From: DAOTWA01 sp963702935
Lineage (GTDB): Bacteria; Chloroflexota; Anaerolineae; Anaerolineales; Anaerolineaceae
Reading direction: 5' to 3'
Assembly: GCA_963702935.1 (NCBI GenBank)
Contig: OY969772.1
Span: forward strand, 124,001-188,000
Length of the DNA stretch: 64,000 bases
This document shows positions 43,662 to 52,358 of this stretch, in pieces. Position numbers and translations under genes: made by a program. Under the pieces are notes generated by a model. The model had not been told where the DNA came from and did no database searches. It saw only the letters and a list, made by a program, of their open reading frames with translations. The stretch's first letter is position 1, and the number at the start of each line of letters is the position of its first letter.

Positions 43662-44135
43662 ATGGATAACACTTTGCGCATCCTTTTAATCGATGAAGAT
43701 CACAACGACCCGGCCCTCATCAGTCGAGAGCTCAAACGCTTATTTCCCAAAACCCTGGTCACACAAATCACCGATGCGCAAGGTTTCCACGAGGCGCTTG
43801 AAACCGGCAGTTTCGATATCGCCATCACGGGCCACCAGCTTGCCTGGTCGGATGGCCTCTCCATCCTGCGCGCCATTAAAGCCCATTCGCCGGAATGCCC
43901 GGTGATCATGCTGACCAACCCAGACGATGAAGAAATCGCCGTGGAAGCCATGAAAGCCGGGCTGGACGATTACGTATTAAAAATCCGCCCAGCATTTCGC
44001 CCGTTTACCGGCCGCCGTGCGCCTGTCCATGGAACGGATGCACCAGCATCAGGCTTTACAGGCCGCCGAGGTGCGTTACCTGAAGCTGGTCGAAGGGGTG
44101 CCCCTGGGCCTTTACCGCATCACGCCCGACGGTGA
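43662..44135 (+). pseudogene. receiver domain, first part of a broken receiver-PAS-GAF-HD-GYP gene
   Basis: The reading frame encodes a response-regulator receiver domain (LLIDEDHNDPALISRELKRL, ITGHQLAWSDGL, VIMLTNPDDEE, GLDDYVLK). The usual phosphorylated Asp position reads ITGHQ, so Asp seems replaced by Gly or His and phosphorylation is doubtful. Right after DDYVLK the frame turns to nonsense (IRPAFRPF). Removing one A from the A5 run at about 43977-43981 gives KSAQHFARLPAAVRLSMER and joins the next frame. Useful coding in this frame therefore ends near 43980. Confidence 0.75.
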
Positions 44136-44424
44136 GATTCTGGAAGCCAATTCAGCCCTGGTGCAAATGCTGGGGTTCGCCGATCAGAAGACCCTGCTAG
44201 GCGCGAAATTTTCGAGCCTTTTCGTCGATCCTCAAACGCTCGAACGAAGGCTCGCGGTTTTGGAACCAGGACGGCCTGATCGGCAAATTCGAGTTCCAGC
44301 TTGCCCGCGCAGACGGGAAGATCATTTGGGTGGAAGACAACGCCAGGACGCTCTTCGACAAGAGCGGGAAGGTGCTTTATTACGAAGGCTCCCTGGAAGA
44401 CGTCACCGAGCGCAAGCAGACTGA
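44017..44424 (+). pseudogene. PAS domain, second part of the broken gene
   Basis: The frame carries the start of a PAS domain (EVRYLKLVEGVPLGLYRITP, GEILEANSALVQMLGF). After LERR, near 44250, the meaning moves to another frame: a shift by one base yields FWNQDGLIGKFEFQLARADG and the continuation IIWVEDNARTLFDKSGK. The sequence after LERRLAVLEPGR in this frame is a shadow. Confidence 0.7.
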
Positions 44425-44945
44425 AGAAACCCTGCGCCGGCGCGAATCGATTTTAAGGGCGGTCAGCCTGGCCGCCGAGCAATTCCTGAAAACGACGGAT
44501 TGGATCCAGAGCATCCAGACTGTTCTGGTGCAGATGGGCCAGGTCACCGGCGTCAGCCGCGTGTACATTTACGAGAACAACCCGGTGGAAAGCCACGGCC
44601 CCCTGACGGTGCAATGCCACGAATGGATCGCGCCGGGCTTCGCCAGGAATCAGGCCCCCATGATCGAGCCGCAAAAGATCATCGAGATGGGAGGGATCAA
44701 AGCCGAGCTTCAGCAAGGAAACGTCGCCTTACGCACGGCAGCAGATTTCTCCAAGGCCGAGCAGGAAAAGCTGCGCCCCTCCGATCTGCTGGTGACCCTC
44801 ATCGTGCCCGTTTTTGTGGACGGGGAGTGGTGGGGCTATATGGGCTTCGATGATTGCGCCCTGGCCCGCGACTGGTCGCCGGCAGAGATCGACGCGGTCA
44901 AGGCCGCCGCAGGAACGTTGAGCGCCGCCATCCAGCGCAAGAATC
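44330..44945 (+). pseudogene. PAC/GAF segment, third part of the broken gene
   Basis: The frame finishes the PAS domain (MEDNARTLFDKSGKVLYYEG, SLEDVTERKQTEE) and then encodes a GAF-like sensor domain (AAEQFLKTTDWIQSIQTVLV, VFVDGEWWGYMGFDDCA). After SAAIQRKN the real product continues in the next frame at MEDALLSAELQFRNL; one extra base at about 44942-44945 separates them. The open frame runs on to 45256 but only as a shadow. Confidence 0.72.
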
Positions 44946-46901
44946 ATGGAAGATGCCTTGCTGTCGGCCGAGCTGCAATTCCGCAACCTGGTCGATCAGG
45001 CGCTGGTGGGCATCTACGTCCTCGACATGCACGGCCGCTTCCTGTACGTCAACCCGCGGCTGGCGGAAATCTCCGGCTACGCAATCGACGAGCTGATCGA
45101 CAGCGCCACCCTCCACGACATCGTCCCTCAGATCAACCCGGTGGAAGTCGACGAATATATCCTGAAAGTCTTCGAGGGCGAGGCGGAGAGCTCGCAAGAA
45201 GGCTTAAACTCCATCTACCAGGCCCGGCGCAAAGATGGCGTGACCATCGACATTGAGATGCAAGGCTCTCAGATCGATTTCCAGGGGAAGCCGGCCATCA
45301 TCGGAACGTTGCTCGAAACCACGGAGCGCAAATCGCGGGAACGCGAAATGGAAGCGTTCATCGCCATATCCACCGCCTTGCGCTCGGTGGCGACGCGCTC
45401 GGAAATCCTGAAGGCGATCCTGACGCTGCTGATCGATTTTTTCAAGGCGTCCGCCGGTTTGATCGTGATGCGCGACCCGATCACCGGGGAAAGCGTCTTC
45501 GAGCTGGGCATGGGATTGTGGGATGCCGCCACCGGGGTGCGCCTCCATCCGGGAGAGGGCGTCAGCGGCCAGGTCATCTACACCGCCACCCCCTATCAAA
45601 ACAACCAGACTCTCAGCGACCCGCGCCTGGCGCGGCCAGACCTGATGGCCGGATTGAGCTGCACCGCCTGCGTGCCGCTCATCGCGCAGCAGCAGACCAT
45701 CGGTGCGCTGTGGGTGGGCCGCAACACGGCCTTCAACGAAAACGACCTCCGTCTTTTCACGGCCATCGGCGAGATCGCGGCCAATGCCATTCACCGCGCC
45801 ACCCTCAACGAGCAAACCGAGCTGCGCTTGCAGCGCCTGACGGCCCTGCGCGCTATCGACATGGCCATCACCGCCAGCCTCGACGCGCGCGTCACGTTGA
45901 GCATCTTGTTGGGCCAGGTAACCGCCCAATTAGGCATCCACGCCGCCTCAGTGCTCCTGCTCAATCCGCATACCCAGACTCTGGAATACGCGGCCAGCCG
46001 CGGATTCCGCTCGAGCAACATCCAGCGCTATCGCCCGCGCCTGGGAGAAGGCTTCGCCGGACGCGCCGCCGTGGGGCGACAGCCGGTCAGCATTCCCGAT
46101 TTGAACGCCTCGGAGGATCGTTTCGTGCGCTCTTATCTGGCAGGCGAGGGGTTCGTCGCCTATTATGCCATGCCGCTCATCGCCAAGGGCCAGGTCAAGG
46201 GCGTGCTGGAGCTTTACCAACGCAGCCCCCTCACCCCCGACCCGGAATGGCTGGACTTCTTGCAGGCCGTCTCGGCGCAGGCCGCCATCACCATCGACAA
46301 CGCCGAGCTATTCGACAACTTGCAGCGCTCCAACATCGAGCTGACCCTGGCTTACGACGCTACCATCGAAGGCTGGTCCCGGGCGCTCGAATTGCGCGAT
46401 CCCGGCTCAGAAGGCCACACCCAGGAGCTCATCGAGCTGACCATCCGGCTGGGAAGAGCCATGAGCATCCCGGAAAACGAGCTGGTGCACATTCGCCGCG
46501 GAGTGCTGCTGCACGACATCGGCACCATGGCCATTTCCAACCAGATCCTCTTCAAACGCGGCCCGCTGACCGAAGACGAATGGGAAATCATGCGCCGCCA
46601 CCCCACCTATGCTTACGAGCTGCTTTCTCCCATCCCCTATCTACGCCCCGCGCTCGATATCCCTTACGGCCACCATGAAAGATGGGATGGGACGGGCTAC
46701 CCTCGCGGGCTCAAGCTGGGGCAAATTCCGCTCACCGCCCGTATCTTTAGCGTAGTGGATGTGTGGTATGCTTTAATTACGGAAAGGCCCTACCGGGCCG
46801 CGTGGAGCGAAGAAAAGGCGCGCGAATACATCCGTTCTATGGCCGGTACACAGTTCGACCCCGAAGTGGTTGATAAGTTCTTTGACCTGTTGGACGATTG
46901 A
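44946..46901 (+). CDS. PAS-GAF-GAF-HD-GYP protein, C-terminal and largest part
   Basis: This 651-residue open frame has a PAS domain (residues about 5-125), two GAF domains (about 140-275 and 290-455), and a C-terminal HD-GYP domain. The phosphodiesterase motifs are complete: HDIG in GVLLHDIGTMAI, HHERWDGTGYP, and SVVDVWYALITERPYR. HD-GYP enzymes hydrolyse cyclic di-GMP. With three one-base corrections upstream, the full gene from 43662 would encode about 1078 residues: receiver, PAS, GAF, PAS, GAF, GAF, HD-GYP. The open frame alone could still yield an active enzyme if translated from 44946, though no ribosome site is evident. Confidence 0.88.
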   Translation: MEDALLSAELQFRNLVDQALVGIYVLDMHGRFLYVNPRLAEISGYAIDELIDSATLHDIVPQINPVEVDEYILKVFEGEAESSQEGLNSIYQARRKDGVTIDIEMQGSQIDFQGKPAIIGTLLETTERKSREREMEAFIAISTALRSVATRSEILKAILTLLIDFFKASAGLIVMRDPITGESVFELGMGLWDAATGVRLHPGEGVSGQVIYTATPYQNNQTLSDPRLARPDLMAGLSCTACVPLIAQQQTIGALWVGRNTAFNENDLRLFTAIGEIAANAIHRATLNEQTELRLQRLTALRAIDMAITASLDARVTLSILLGQVTAQLGIHAASVLLLNPHTQTLEYAASRGFRSSNIQRYRPRLGEGFAGRAAVGRQPVSIPDLNASEDRFVRSYLAGEGFVAYYAMPLIAKGQVKGVLELYQRSPLTPDPEWLDFLQAVSAQAAITIDNAELFDNLQRSNIELTLAYDATIEGWSRALELRDPGSEGHTQELIELTIRLGRAMSIPENELVHIRRGVLLHDIGTMAISNQILFKRGPLTEDEWEIMRRHPTYAYELLSPIPYLRPALDIPYGHHERWDGTGYPRGLKLGQIPLTARIFSVVDVWYALITERPYRAAWSEEKAREYIRSMAGTQFDPEVVDKFFDLLDD

Positions 46902-46909
46902 CTTATCCG

Positions 46910-47773
46910 ATGTTGCCTTTATTGCGAGATAACCTGGCTGTCCGACCAGCCGAAGAAGGCGATTACCACCTCCTGGCAAATTTTCTTCATTACGAGCGCC
47001 ACATTCACCGCCACCTGGATTGGCGCGCTCCGTTGGAGTGGCTTGGATCCCAGCCTTTTTTACTGGCCGAAGTGGGGGAAAAACCCGTGGGGGTGCTGGC
47101 CTGTCCGCCCGACCCACCCGGCATCGCCTGGGTACGATTATTCTGCGCTTCAGAGGATAGGATCTCCCCCAGCCTGGCGTGGGCTGCCCTCCTGGAGGGA
47201 GCCAAAGCGCTCCTGGCCGCCCAGACCGGCCAACTCCTGGCCGCCATCGCCCTGAACGATTGGTTCGAGGACCTGCTGATTGGCTCTGGCTTCGAGCACC
47301 CGCAAAACATCGTCGTCCTGGAATGGCGGGGAAATCTGCCCCAGGGCAGGCCGGTCTCCGCCGGGGTATCTATCCGTAAAATGGCCCTGGCAGACCTGCC
47401 TGCCGTCGAAGAGGTGGATCGATTAGCCTTTCACCCCTTGTGGCGGAACTCGCTGGATGCCCTCACCCTGGCCTATTCCCAATCTGCCCTGAGCACCGTA
47501 GCGGAGACCTCCCAGGGCATCGTGGGCTACCAAATCAGCACTTCTGTGCCGCTGAGCGGCCATCTGGCCCGCCTGGCGGTGCATCCGGATGCGCAAAGGC
47601 AAAACATCGGCCACGCCCTGGTGCACGACCTGTTAACCTACTTTAAACGCGAAGGCGCCTGGCGCGTAACCGTGAACACGCAAAGCGACAATTACGCTTC
47701 TCTATCCCTTTACGAAAAAATTGGCTTCGTGCGCACCGACGGCGCTTTCCCGGTGTACCAGGCGCCAGTTTGA
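46910..47773 (+). CDS. tandem GNAT-domain acetyltransferase
   Basis: This 287-residue protein holds two GNAT folds. The first half (about 1-140) is degenerate. The second half (about 150-287) has the acetyl-CoA loop LAVHPDAQRQNIGHALVHDL (QxxGxA pattern), preceded by VGYQISTS and followed by NYASLSLYEKIGFVRT, all typical for N-acetyltransferases. The substrate is not predictable. ATG at 46910 is chosen over a TTG at 46898 that overlaps the upstream stop. Confidence 0.87.
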   Translation: MLPLLRDNLAVRPAEEGDYHLLANFLHYERHIHRHLDWRAPLEWLGSQPFLLAEVGEKPVGVLACPPDPPGIAWVRLFCASEDRISPSLAWAALLEGAKALLAAQTGQLLAAIALNDWFEDLLIGSGFEHPQNIVVLEWRGNLPQGRPVSAGVSIRKMALADLPAVEEVDRLAFHPLWRNSLDALTLAYSQSALSTVAETSQGIVGYQISTSVPLSGHLARLAVHPDAQRQNIGHALVHDLLTYFKREGAWRVTVNTQSDNYASLSLYEKIGFVRTDGAFPVYQAPV

Positions 47774-47893
47774 TACTGGACAAAGTCCATTCTTTATGGC
47801 AAAATTTATAGGTAGTTTTTTATTCAGAGAGGATCAATATGAGTAAACGCGAGGAATTAAGACAAGCGCCGCAAAGCCCAACAGAGACAGCGA

Positions 47894-48526
47894 GTGGTTA
47901 TTATTGGAGTAATCATTGTGGCCGCCCTGGCGGTCGCGGGGGTTCTGATCTATCCCAGCTTCACGCCGGTAGGGGCAATCGTGACGGTCACACCCAACCC
48001 CCGGCCCAACGCCCAGGGCACTTCGATGGGCGATCCGAATGCGCCCGTAAAAGTGATCGAATTCGCCGATTTTCAGTGCCCGTATTGCCGCCAGTTCACG
48101 GAAACCCAGGAGTTGAGCATCGTCCAGAACTACATCAGCACCGGAAAGGTATATTTTACCTACGTGCCAGACAGCTTCATCGGGCCTGATTTGGTGGCCG
48201 CCGCGGAAGCGGCTTATTGCGCCGCCGACCAGGGCAAGTTCTGGGAGTACCACGACATGCTCTACGCCAACCAGACCAGCGAGAATTCGGGAGACTTCAG
48301 CCAGAACCGCCTGCTGGCCTTTGGGCAGCAACTGGGCCTGGACATGACCCAGTTTAAGAGCTGTGTGACGGCCAATACCTACAGCCAGCAAGTGCAGCAG
48401 GGCCTGGCTCAGGCGCAGCAAGCCGGCGTTCAGGCCACGCCGAGCTTTACGGTGAATGGAAAGCTGGTAGACGCCTCCACCCTCGACCAGACCATCCAGC
48501 AGGCATTAGCCAGCGCCAGCAAATAG
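47894..48526 (+). CDS. membrane-anchored DsbA-like thioredoxin-fold oxidoreductase
   Basis: The protein has an N-terminal membrane anchor (VIIGVIIVAALAVAGVLIYP). A thioredoxin fold of the DsbA/BdbD type follows, with DPNAPVKVIEFADFQCPYCR (active-site CPYC) and VQATPSFTVNGKL containing the cis-Pro. It would form or isomerise disulphides outside the membrane. A better start is ATG 47839 behind AGAGAGG, giving MSKREELRQ, but that frame is shifted: removing one G (about 47864) would give RRKAQQRQRVVIIG, a normal basic N-terminus, and a 228-residue protein. As it stands, translation would have to begin at GTG 47894. Confidence 0.85.
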   Translation: MVIIGVIIVAALAVAGVLIYPSFTPVGAIVTVTPNPRPNAQGTSMGDPNAPVKVIEFADFQCPYCRQFTETQELSIVQNYISTGKVYFTYVPDSFIGPDLVAAAEAAYCAADQGKFWEYHDMLYANQTSENSGDFSQNRLLAFGQQLGLDMTQFKSCVTANTYSQQVQQGLAQAQQAGVQATPSFTVNGKLVDASTLDQTIQQALASASK

Positions 48527-48540
48527 CTTAAACAAGAATG

Positions 48541-49004
48541 GTGGCTTTCACAAGCCGCCATTCTTCCATCCATTGGTCAACCGTAGGGCGGCTTTCACAA
48601 GCCGCCACCTTTTCATTTGCCACTCAGAGGTGCAGGCGTCGGGATGTGAATCCCGACCTGCATCTTCCCGGCTCGAACACGTAGGGCGGCTTTCACAAGC
48701 CGCCACCTTTTCATTTGTCACTCAGTGCAGGCGTCGGGATGTGAATCCCGACCCACATCTTCCCGGCTCGAACACGTAGGGCGGCTTTCACAAGCCGCCA
48801 CCTTTTCATTTGCCACTCAGAGGTGCAGGCGTCGGGATGTGAATCCCGACCCACATCTTCCCGGCTCGAACACGTAGGGCGGCTTTCACAAGCCGCCACC
48901 TTTTCATTTGCCACTCAGAGGTGCAGGCGTCGGGATGTGAATCCCGACCCACATCTTCCCGGCTCGAACACGTAGGGCGGCTTTCACAAGCCGCCACTTT
49001 TTCA
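48541..49004. repeat. tandem array of 98-bp double-hairpin units
   Basis: GTAGGGCGGCTTTCACAAG begins at 48583, 48681, 48776, 48874 and 48972 (spacings 98, 95, 98, 98), and a degenerate copy lies at 48541. Each unit has hairpin A (GGCGGCTT-TCAC-AAGCCGCC) and hairpin B (GTCGGGAT-GTGA-ATCCCGAC, at 48638, 48733, 48831, 48929). The A loop TCAC and the B loop GTGA are exactly complementary. The array fills the 475-bp gap between the convergent DsbA-like and DUF554 genes; no gene lies here. Confidence 0.92.
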
Positions 49005-49706
49005 TTTATTGATCAGGTCCAAAATGGCCACCAGGATCGGCGCGACGGCCAGGGCCGGCAAGAAGTTGCCCATGCGCAGCTTTTTGATCTCCAGGATACT
49101 GCTGATGGCCAGCCCCAGCAGAATCACGCCGCCTGCGGCGGTCAGCTCGTTCATCATCGTCTGGGTGACAATAGAATGGAACTGCTCAGCCAGCAAGGTG
49201 ATGCTGCCCTGGTAGACCAGCAGCGCCAGCGCAGAAAACGACACCCCGATGCCAAACGTGGAAGCGAAGGCCAGGGCGGCGAAGCCATCCATCACGGCCT
49301 TGACCACCAACAGGCTGGTGTCCCCCGTCAGGCCGTCCTGGATGGCGCCCAGAATGGCCATGGGGCCGACGCAGAAGAGCAGAGAGGCGGTCAAGAAACC
49401 ACGCACGAAGCGCCCGCTTTGATCGCCGTTTTGGCCGTTGAGACGCCGATCCAGGGCTTTGCCAAGCCAGGCCAGCCCGTCTTCGATGCGCCACCACTCC
49501 CCCAACAGCGCTCCGATCAACAGGCTCCCCAGGACCACCAGCGGGTTTTCGGTTTTCAGGAACATCTGCATCCCCAACGCCAGGGTAAACAACCCCAGCC
49601 CCGCCACCACCGTGCTGCGCAAGCGCTCGGGAAGGCGCGCCTCCAAAAGGGCGCCCAAGGCTCCCCCGATCACTACTGTGGCCGCGTTGATCAGCGTGCC
49701 GGTCAT
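49002..49706 (-). CDS. DUF554-family membrane protein (YdfK-like)
   Basis: This 234-residue protein has about seven hydrophobic segments. It begins GTLINAATVVIGGALGALLE, contains LPERLRSTVVAGLGLFTLAL, and GSLLIGALLGEWWRIEDGLA, which define DUF554. The function of the family is not established; transport is presumed. The start overlaps the stop of the upstream adenosyltransferase by four bases, so it belongs to that operon. Its 3' end abuts the hairpin array. Confidence 0.9.
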   Translation of the reverse strand: MTGTLINAATVVIGGALGALLEARLPERLRSTVVAGLGLFTLALGMQMFLKTENPLVVLGSLLIGALLGEWWRIEDGLAWLGKALDRRLNGQNGDQSGRFVRGFLTASLLFCVGPMAILGAIQDGLTGDTSLLVVKAVMDGFAALAFASTFGIGVSFSALALLVYQGSITLLAEQFHSIVTQTMMNELTAAGGVILLGLAISSILEIKKLRMGNFLPALAVAPILVAILDLINK

Positions 49707-50263
49707 GTCCCCAACTCCGGTTTTGCCAGGGTGGAAGCCGCGCGGCCATCGGCCTGATTCTCACGCAATTCCAGCAGGAAGCATAGCGAAGATAAGCGGT
49801 TCAAGTAGCCCAGCAGATGCCCATTTTCGATCTGGCCGCGCTGAAACAGCTCCGCTACCCTGCGCTCGGCGCGCCTGACCACCGTGCGAGCCAGGTCCAG
49901 AATAGAGCCGGCATAACTATCGCCGGGAAGGATGAACTCGTCGGGAATTTCAACCATCCGATTCAAGGCTTCTATTCGTTCTTCCAGCCATTCGATGTGC
50001 GCATCTCCAATTACGCGAAAATGAGACACGTTTTCGGGCGTGGCGGCGACCTCTGCCATGACGTGATAGAGGTCGCGCTGAACCCGGATGAGCATGCCGC
50101 CGGTCTCGGGCGCCCGGCAGACGGCCCGGGCAATCCCCAGCATGGCCGTGGCCTCGTCGATGGCCCCCAGGGTTTCCAGGCGAGGATCGAATTTTGGCAC
50201 GCGACCTTTGCCAAGCAACCCGGTAGTTCCGTCGTCCCCAGAACGGGTATAGGTTTTAGGCAT
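49703..50263 (-). CDS. pduO: ATP:cob(I)alamin adenosyltransferase, PduO type
   Basis: This 186-residue enzyme makes adenosylcobalamin. The PduO-type signature TYTRSGDDGTTGLLGKGRVP at the N-terminus binds ATP, and RRAERRV and LNRLSSLCFLLE in the C-terminal half complete the helical bundle. The start at 50263 (MPKTYTRSGD) matches the family; a longer frame to 50326 overlaps the upstream gene. It follows the binding-protein gene directly. No B12-dependent enzyme is encoded in the window. Confidence 0.94.
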   Translation of the reverse strand: MPKTYTRSGDDGTTGLLGKGRVPKFDPRLETLGAIDEATAMLGIARAVCRAPETGGMLIRVQRDLYHVMAEVAATPENVSHFRVIGDAHIEWLEERIEALNRMVEIPDEFILPGDSYAGSILDLARTVVRRAERRVAELFQRGQIENGHLLGYLNRLSSLCFLLELRENQADGRAASTLAKPELGT

Positions 50264-50265
50264 CG

Positions 50266-51954
50266 CTAAGGTTGCGTAGTAGGAGTTTCCTGCGATTGGG
50301 TGGTCCTGTTGGCAACCAGGTACCAATTCGCAATGTTCGCAAAACGATCGCTGGTGTCGAAAAGCGGCCCCATTTGCACGCCCTGTATCTGGCGATCCAC
50401 CGCGTAGGTATACACGGGATAATAGAGCGGCAGCGCGGGCAGCTCTTTGGCAAAGATGACCTGGAAATTGCGATACAGGCGCTCCCTCTCGGAGATATCA
50501 GTCGAAGCGCGCGCCTGCTCCAGGTATTCACTGGCCGTCTGATCGTTCCATTGAGCGTAGTTCTGGCCGCCGGTAATCTGCGCCTGATCCCAGAAGGGAT
50601 AAGGGTCAGGGTCCGGCGAACGAGACAGGTTGATATCCACCAGGGCAGCCTGGTATTTGCGCTGGCTCAAGTGATCGTTGACGAGCTGATCGTAAGGCAA
50701 GGCCTCCAGGCTGACTTTGACGCCCAACGCCGCCCAATTGCTCTGGATGGATTCGGCCAGCGCCTTATGCACGTCGTCGTCGGGATAGATCAGGCTGAAA
50801 GCCACCGCCACGCCATCCTTCGAGGTCAAAGTCTGCCCGTCGGCGGAGAGGGTATAACCGGCATCCTTGAGCGTCTTCTGGGCCGATTGAACGTCGTAAG
50901 TCACGGGTTCCAGGCCGTCATAATAAGCCCAGGTATCCGGCAGAACCGGCCCATCCGCGACGATTGCCTGGCCGTGCAAAATGTGATCCACCATGCGCTG
51001 CCGGTTCAGACCCGTCAGGAGGGCCTGCCGCAGGCTGGCATCCTGGAGGAAAGGCACGTCCTGATCGTTCAAGTTGAAGTAGACCAGGGTCAGGCGCGGC
51101 TCCCGGCCGGTGTAAATCGAAAGGTTGGGCTCGGCTAAAACGTCCCCCAGGATGTCGGCCGTCACGTTCCCGATGCCCTCCACGTCGCCCTGCCGGTAAG
51201 CCTGCAAAGCGGCGGCGGAGTCGGGGTAATAATTGAAGATCAACTGTTGGATGAAAGGCTTTTGCCCATAGTACCCATCGTAGGCAGTCAGAACGACGCC
51301 GGTGGGCTTATTGTCCTTCACGATCAGGTGGTCCAGGCGGTAAGGGCCTGTGCCGACCGGCTGCAAGTTGAACTGGTCGTTCACCAACTGATCCATGGAC
51401 TGATTTTGAAGCAGGTGTTTGGGCAAGATGCCGAACGTCAGATAATCGAGGAAGGGAGCGAAGGCTTCCGGCAGCTTGAACTGCAAGGTCGTATCGTCGT
51501 AATTCTTGACCTCCACGTCCTTCCAAAACGCCCGCAGGTCTTGGGGAAGGGGAGAACTATCGCTGCGCATCAGGTCGATGGTGAAGAGCACGTCTGCGCT
51601 GGTGAAGGGCGTGCCGTCTTGCCATTTAATGTTGGGGCGCAGGGCGATATTGTAAATCGTGCCGTCTTTAGACACGCCCCAAGACGCTGCCAGGTCTCCC
51701 TGGGGCAGGCCGTTCGAGTCGAAACGGATCAGCCCGCTATACAGCAGGCGATCGATGTCCCGATCGGGGGAATTATAGGTATCCAGCAGGGGATTGAGGC
51801 GTACTAAAGAGCCCACCAGCGCTTCCGAGTAAACTCCCCCTTTCGCAGGCTCCGGGGTGATGGGTTTGACGATTGGCTGCTGGCTGATGAGGAGCACGCC
51901 CACCACCAGACCGGTAACCAAAATGATGATCAGTTGCCAACGTAGTTTCTTCAT
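50266..51954 (-). CDS. oligopeptide-type ABC transporter substrate-binding protein (family 5)
   Basis: This 562-residue extracytoplasmic receptor has an N-terminal membrane anchor or uncleaved signal (LIIILVTGLVVGVLLIS) without a lipobox Cys. The family-5 fold follows: LVRLNPLLDTYNSPDRDIDR, WQDGTPFTSADVLFTIDLM and TGPYRLDHLIV. It would bind peptides or nickel-like ligands. No permease or ATPase genes of an Opp/Dpp system are nearby. Its stop overlaps the region of the next start, so it is probably co-transcribed with the adenosyltransferase. Confidence 0.9.
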   Translation of the reverse strand: MKKLRWQLIIILVTGLVVGVLLISQQPIVKPITPEPAKGGVYSEALVGSLVRLNPLLDTYNSPDRDIDRLLYSGLIRFDSNGLPQGDLAASWGVSKDGTIYNIALRPNIKWQDGTPFTSADVLFTIDLMRSDSSPLPQDLRAFWKDVEVKNYDDTTLQFKLPEAFAPFLDYLTFGILPKHLLQNQSMDQLVNDQFNLQPVGTGPYRLDHLIVKDNKPTGVVLTAYDGYYGQKPFIQQLIFNYYPDSAAALQAYRQGDVEGIGNVTADILGDVLAEPNLSIYTGREPRLTLVYFNLNDQDVPFLQDASLRQALLTGLNRQRMVDHILHGQAIVADGPVLPDTWAYYDGLEPVTYDVQSAQKTLKDAGYTLSADGQTLTSKDGVAVAFSLIYPDDDVHKALAESIQSNWAALGVKVSLEALPYDQLVNDHLSQRKYQAALVDINLSRSPDPDPYPFWDQAQITGGQNYAQWNDQTASEYLEQARASTDISERERLYRNFQVIFAKELPALPLYYPVYTYAVDRQIQGVQMGPLFDTSDRFANIANWYLVANRTTQSQETPTTQP

Positions 51955-52052
51955 AGCGTATATATCAAAAAGGGCGTCCTCCCCATACGATGGCGAGTCG
52001 CCCTCGATAGATTAGCCAGGGAATATCAGCTTGCAGGATAAGACCCCGCCGA

Positions 52053-52280
52053 TTAGCCGCCGGTCACCACGACCGTCACGATGGTCAAGGCAAAAAACAA
52101 AGCGCTCAACCCAATCGTGATCCAGAATAGCGTCTTTTCGATGCCTCTCCGCGCGGTGAATACGCCTCCCGTATCCATTCCCGTCAATCCACCCAGACCC
52201 GTTCCCTTGTTTTGAAGGATGACACTCGCGATGAGGGCGATTGAAGTTATAATCAAGGCTATATGCAAATACGTAGTCAC
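52053..52280 (-). CDS. secG: preprotein translocase subunit SecG
   Basis: This 75-residue protein has two membrane helices (about 5-24 and 50-71) connected by the typical loop VILQNKGTGLGGLTGMDTGG, ending in ARRGIEKTLFW. SecG is an accessory subunit of the SecYEG channel. Length and topology fit. It sits alone between the receptor gene and a divergent PHP-domain gene; an AGGAG ribosome site precedes it. Confidence 0.94.
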   Translation of the reverse strand: MTTYLHIALIITSIALIASVILQNKGTGLGGLTGMDTGGVFTARRGIEKTLFWITIGLSALFFALTIVTVVVTGG

Positions 52281-52358
52281 GCTTTACCTCCAGGAGATTT
52301 CACAAGCAAAGTGCATTATACCTTTCAAAGACCAGAATCGTCAACCACAATTTAAGCC

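Noticed and set aside
48541..49004. Regular repeats that might be a CRISPR array
   Set aside because: Units are almost fully identical over 98 bp, including the would-be spacers, and contain two hairpins each. No cas genes are nearby.
51955..52052. tRNA gene in the gap before secG
   Set aside because: No cloverleaf, T-loop or acceptor stem could be built from the sequence.
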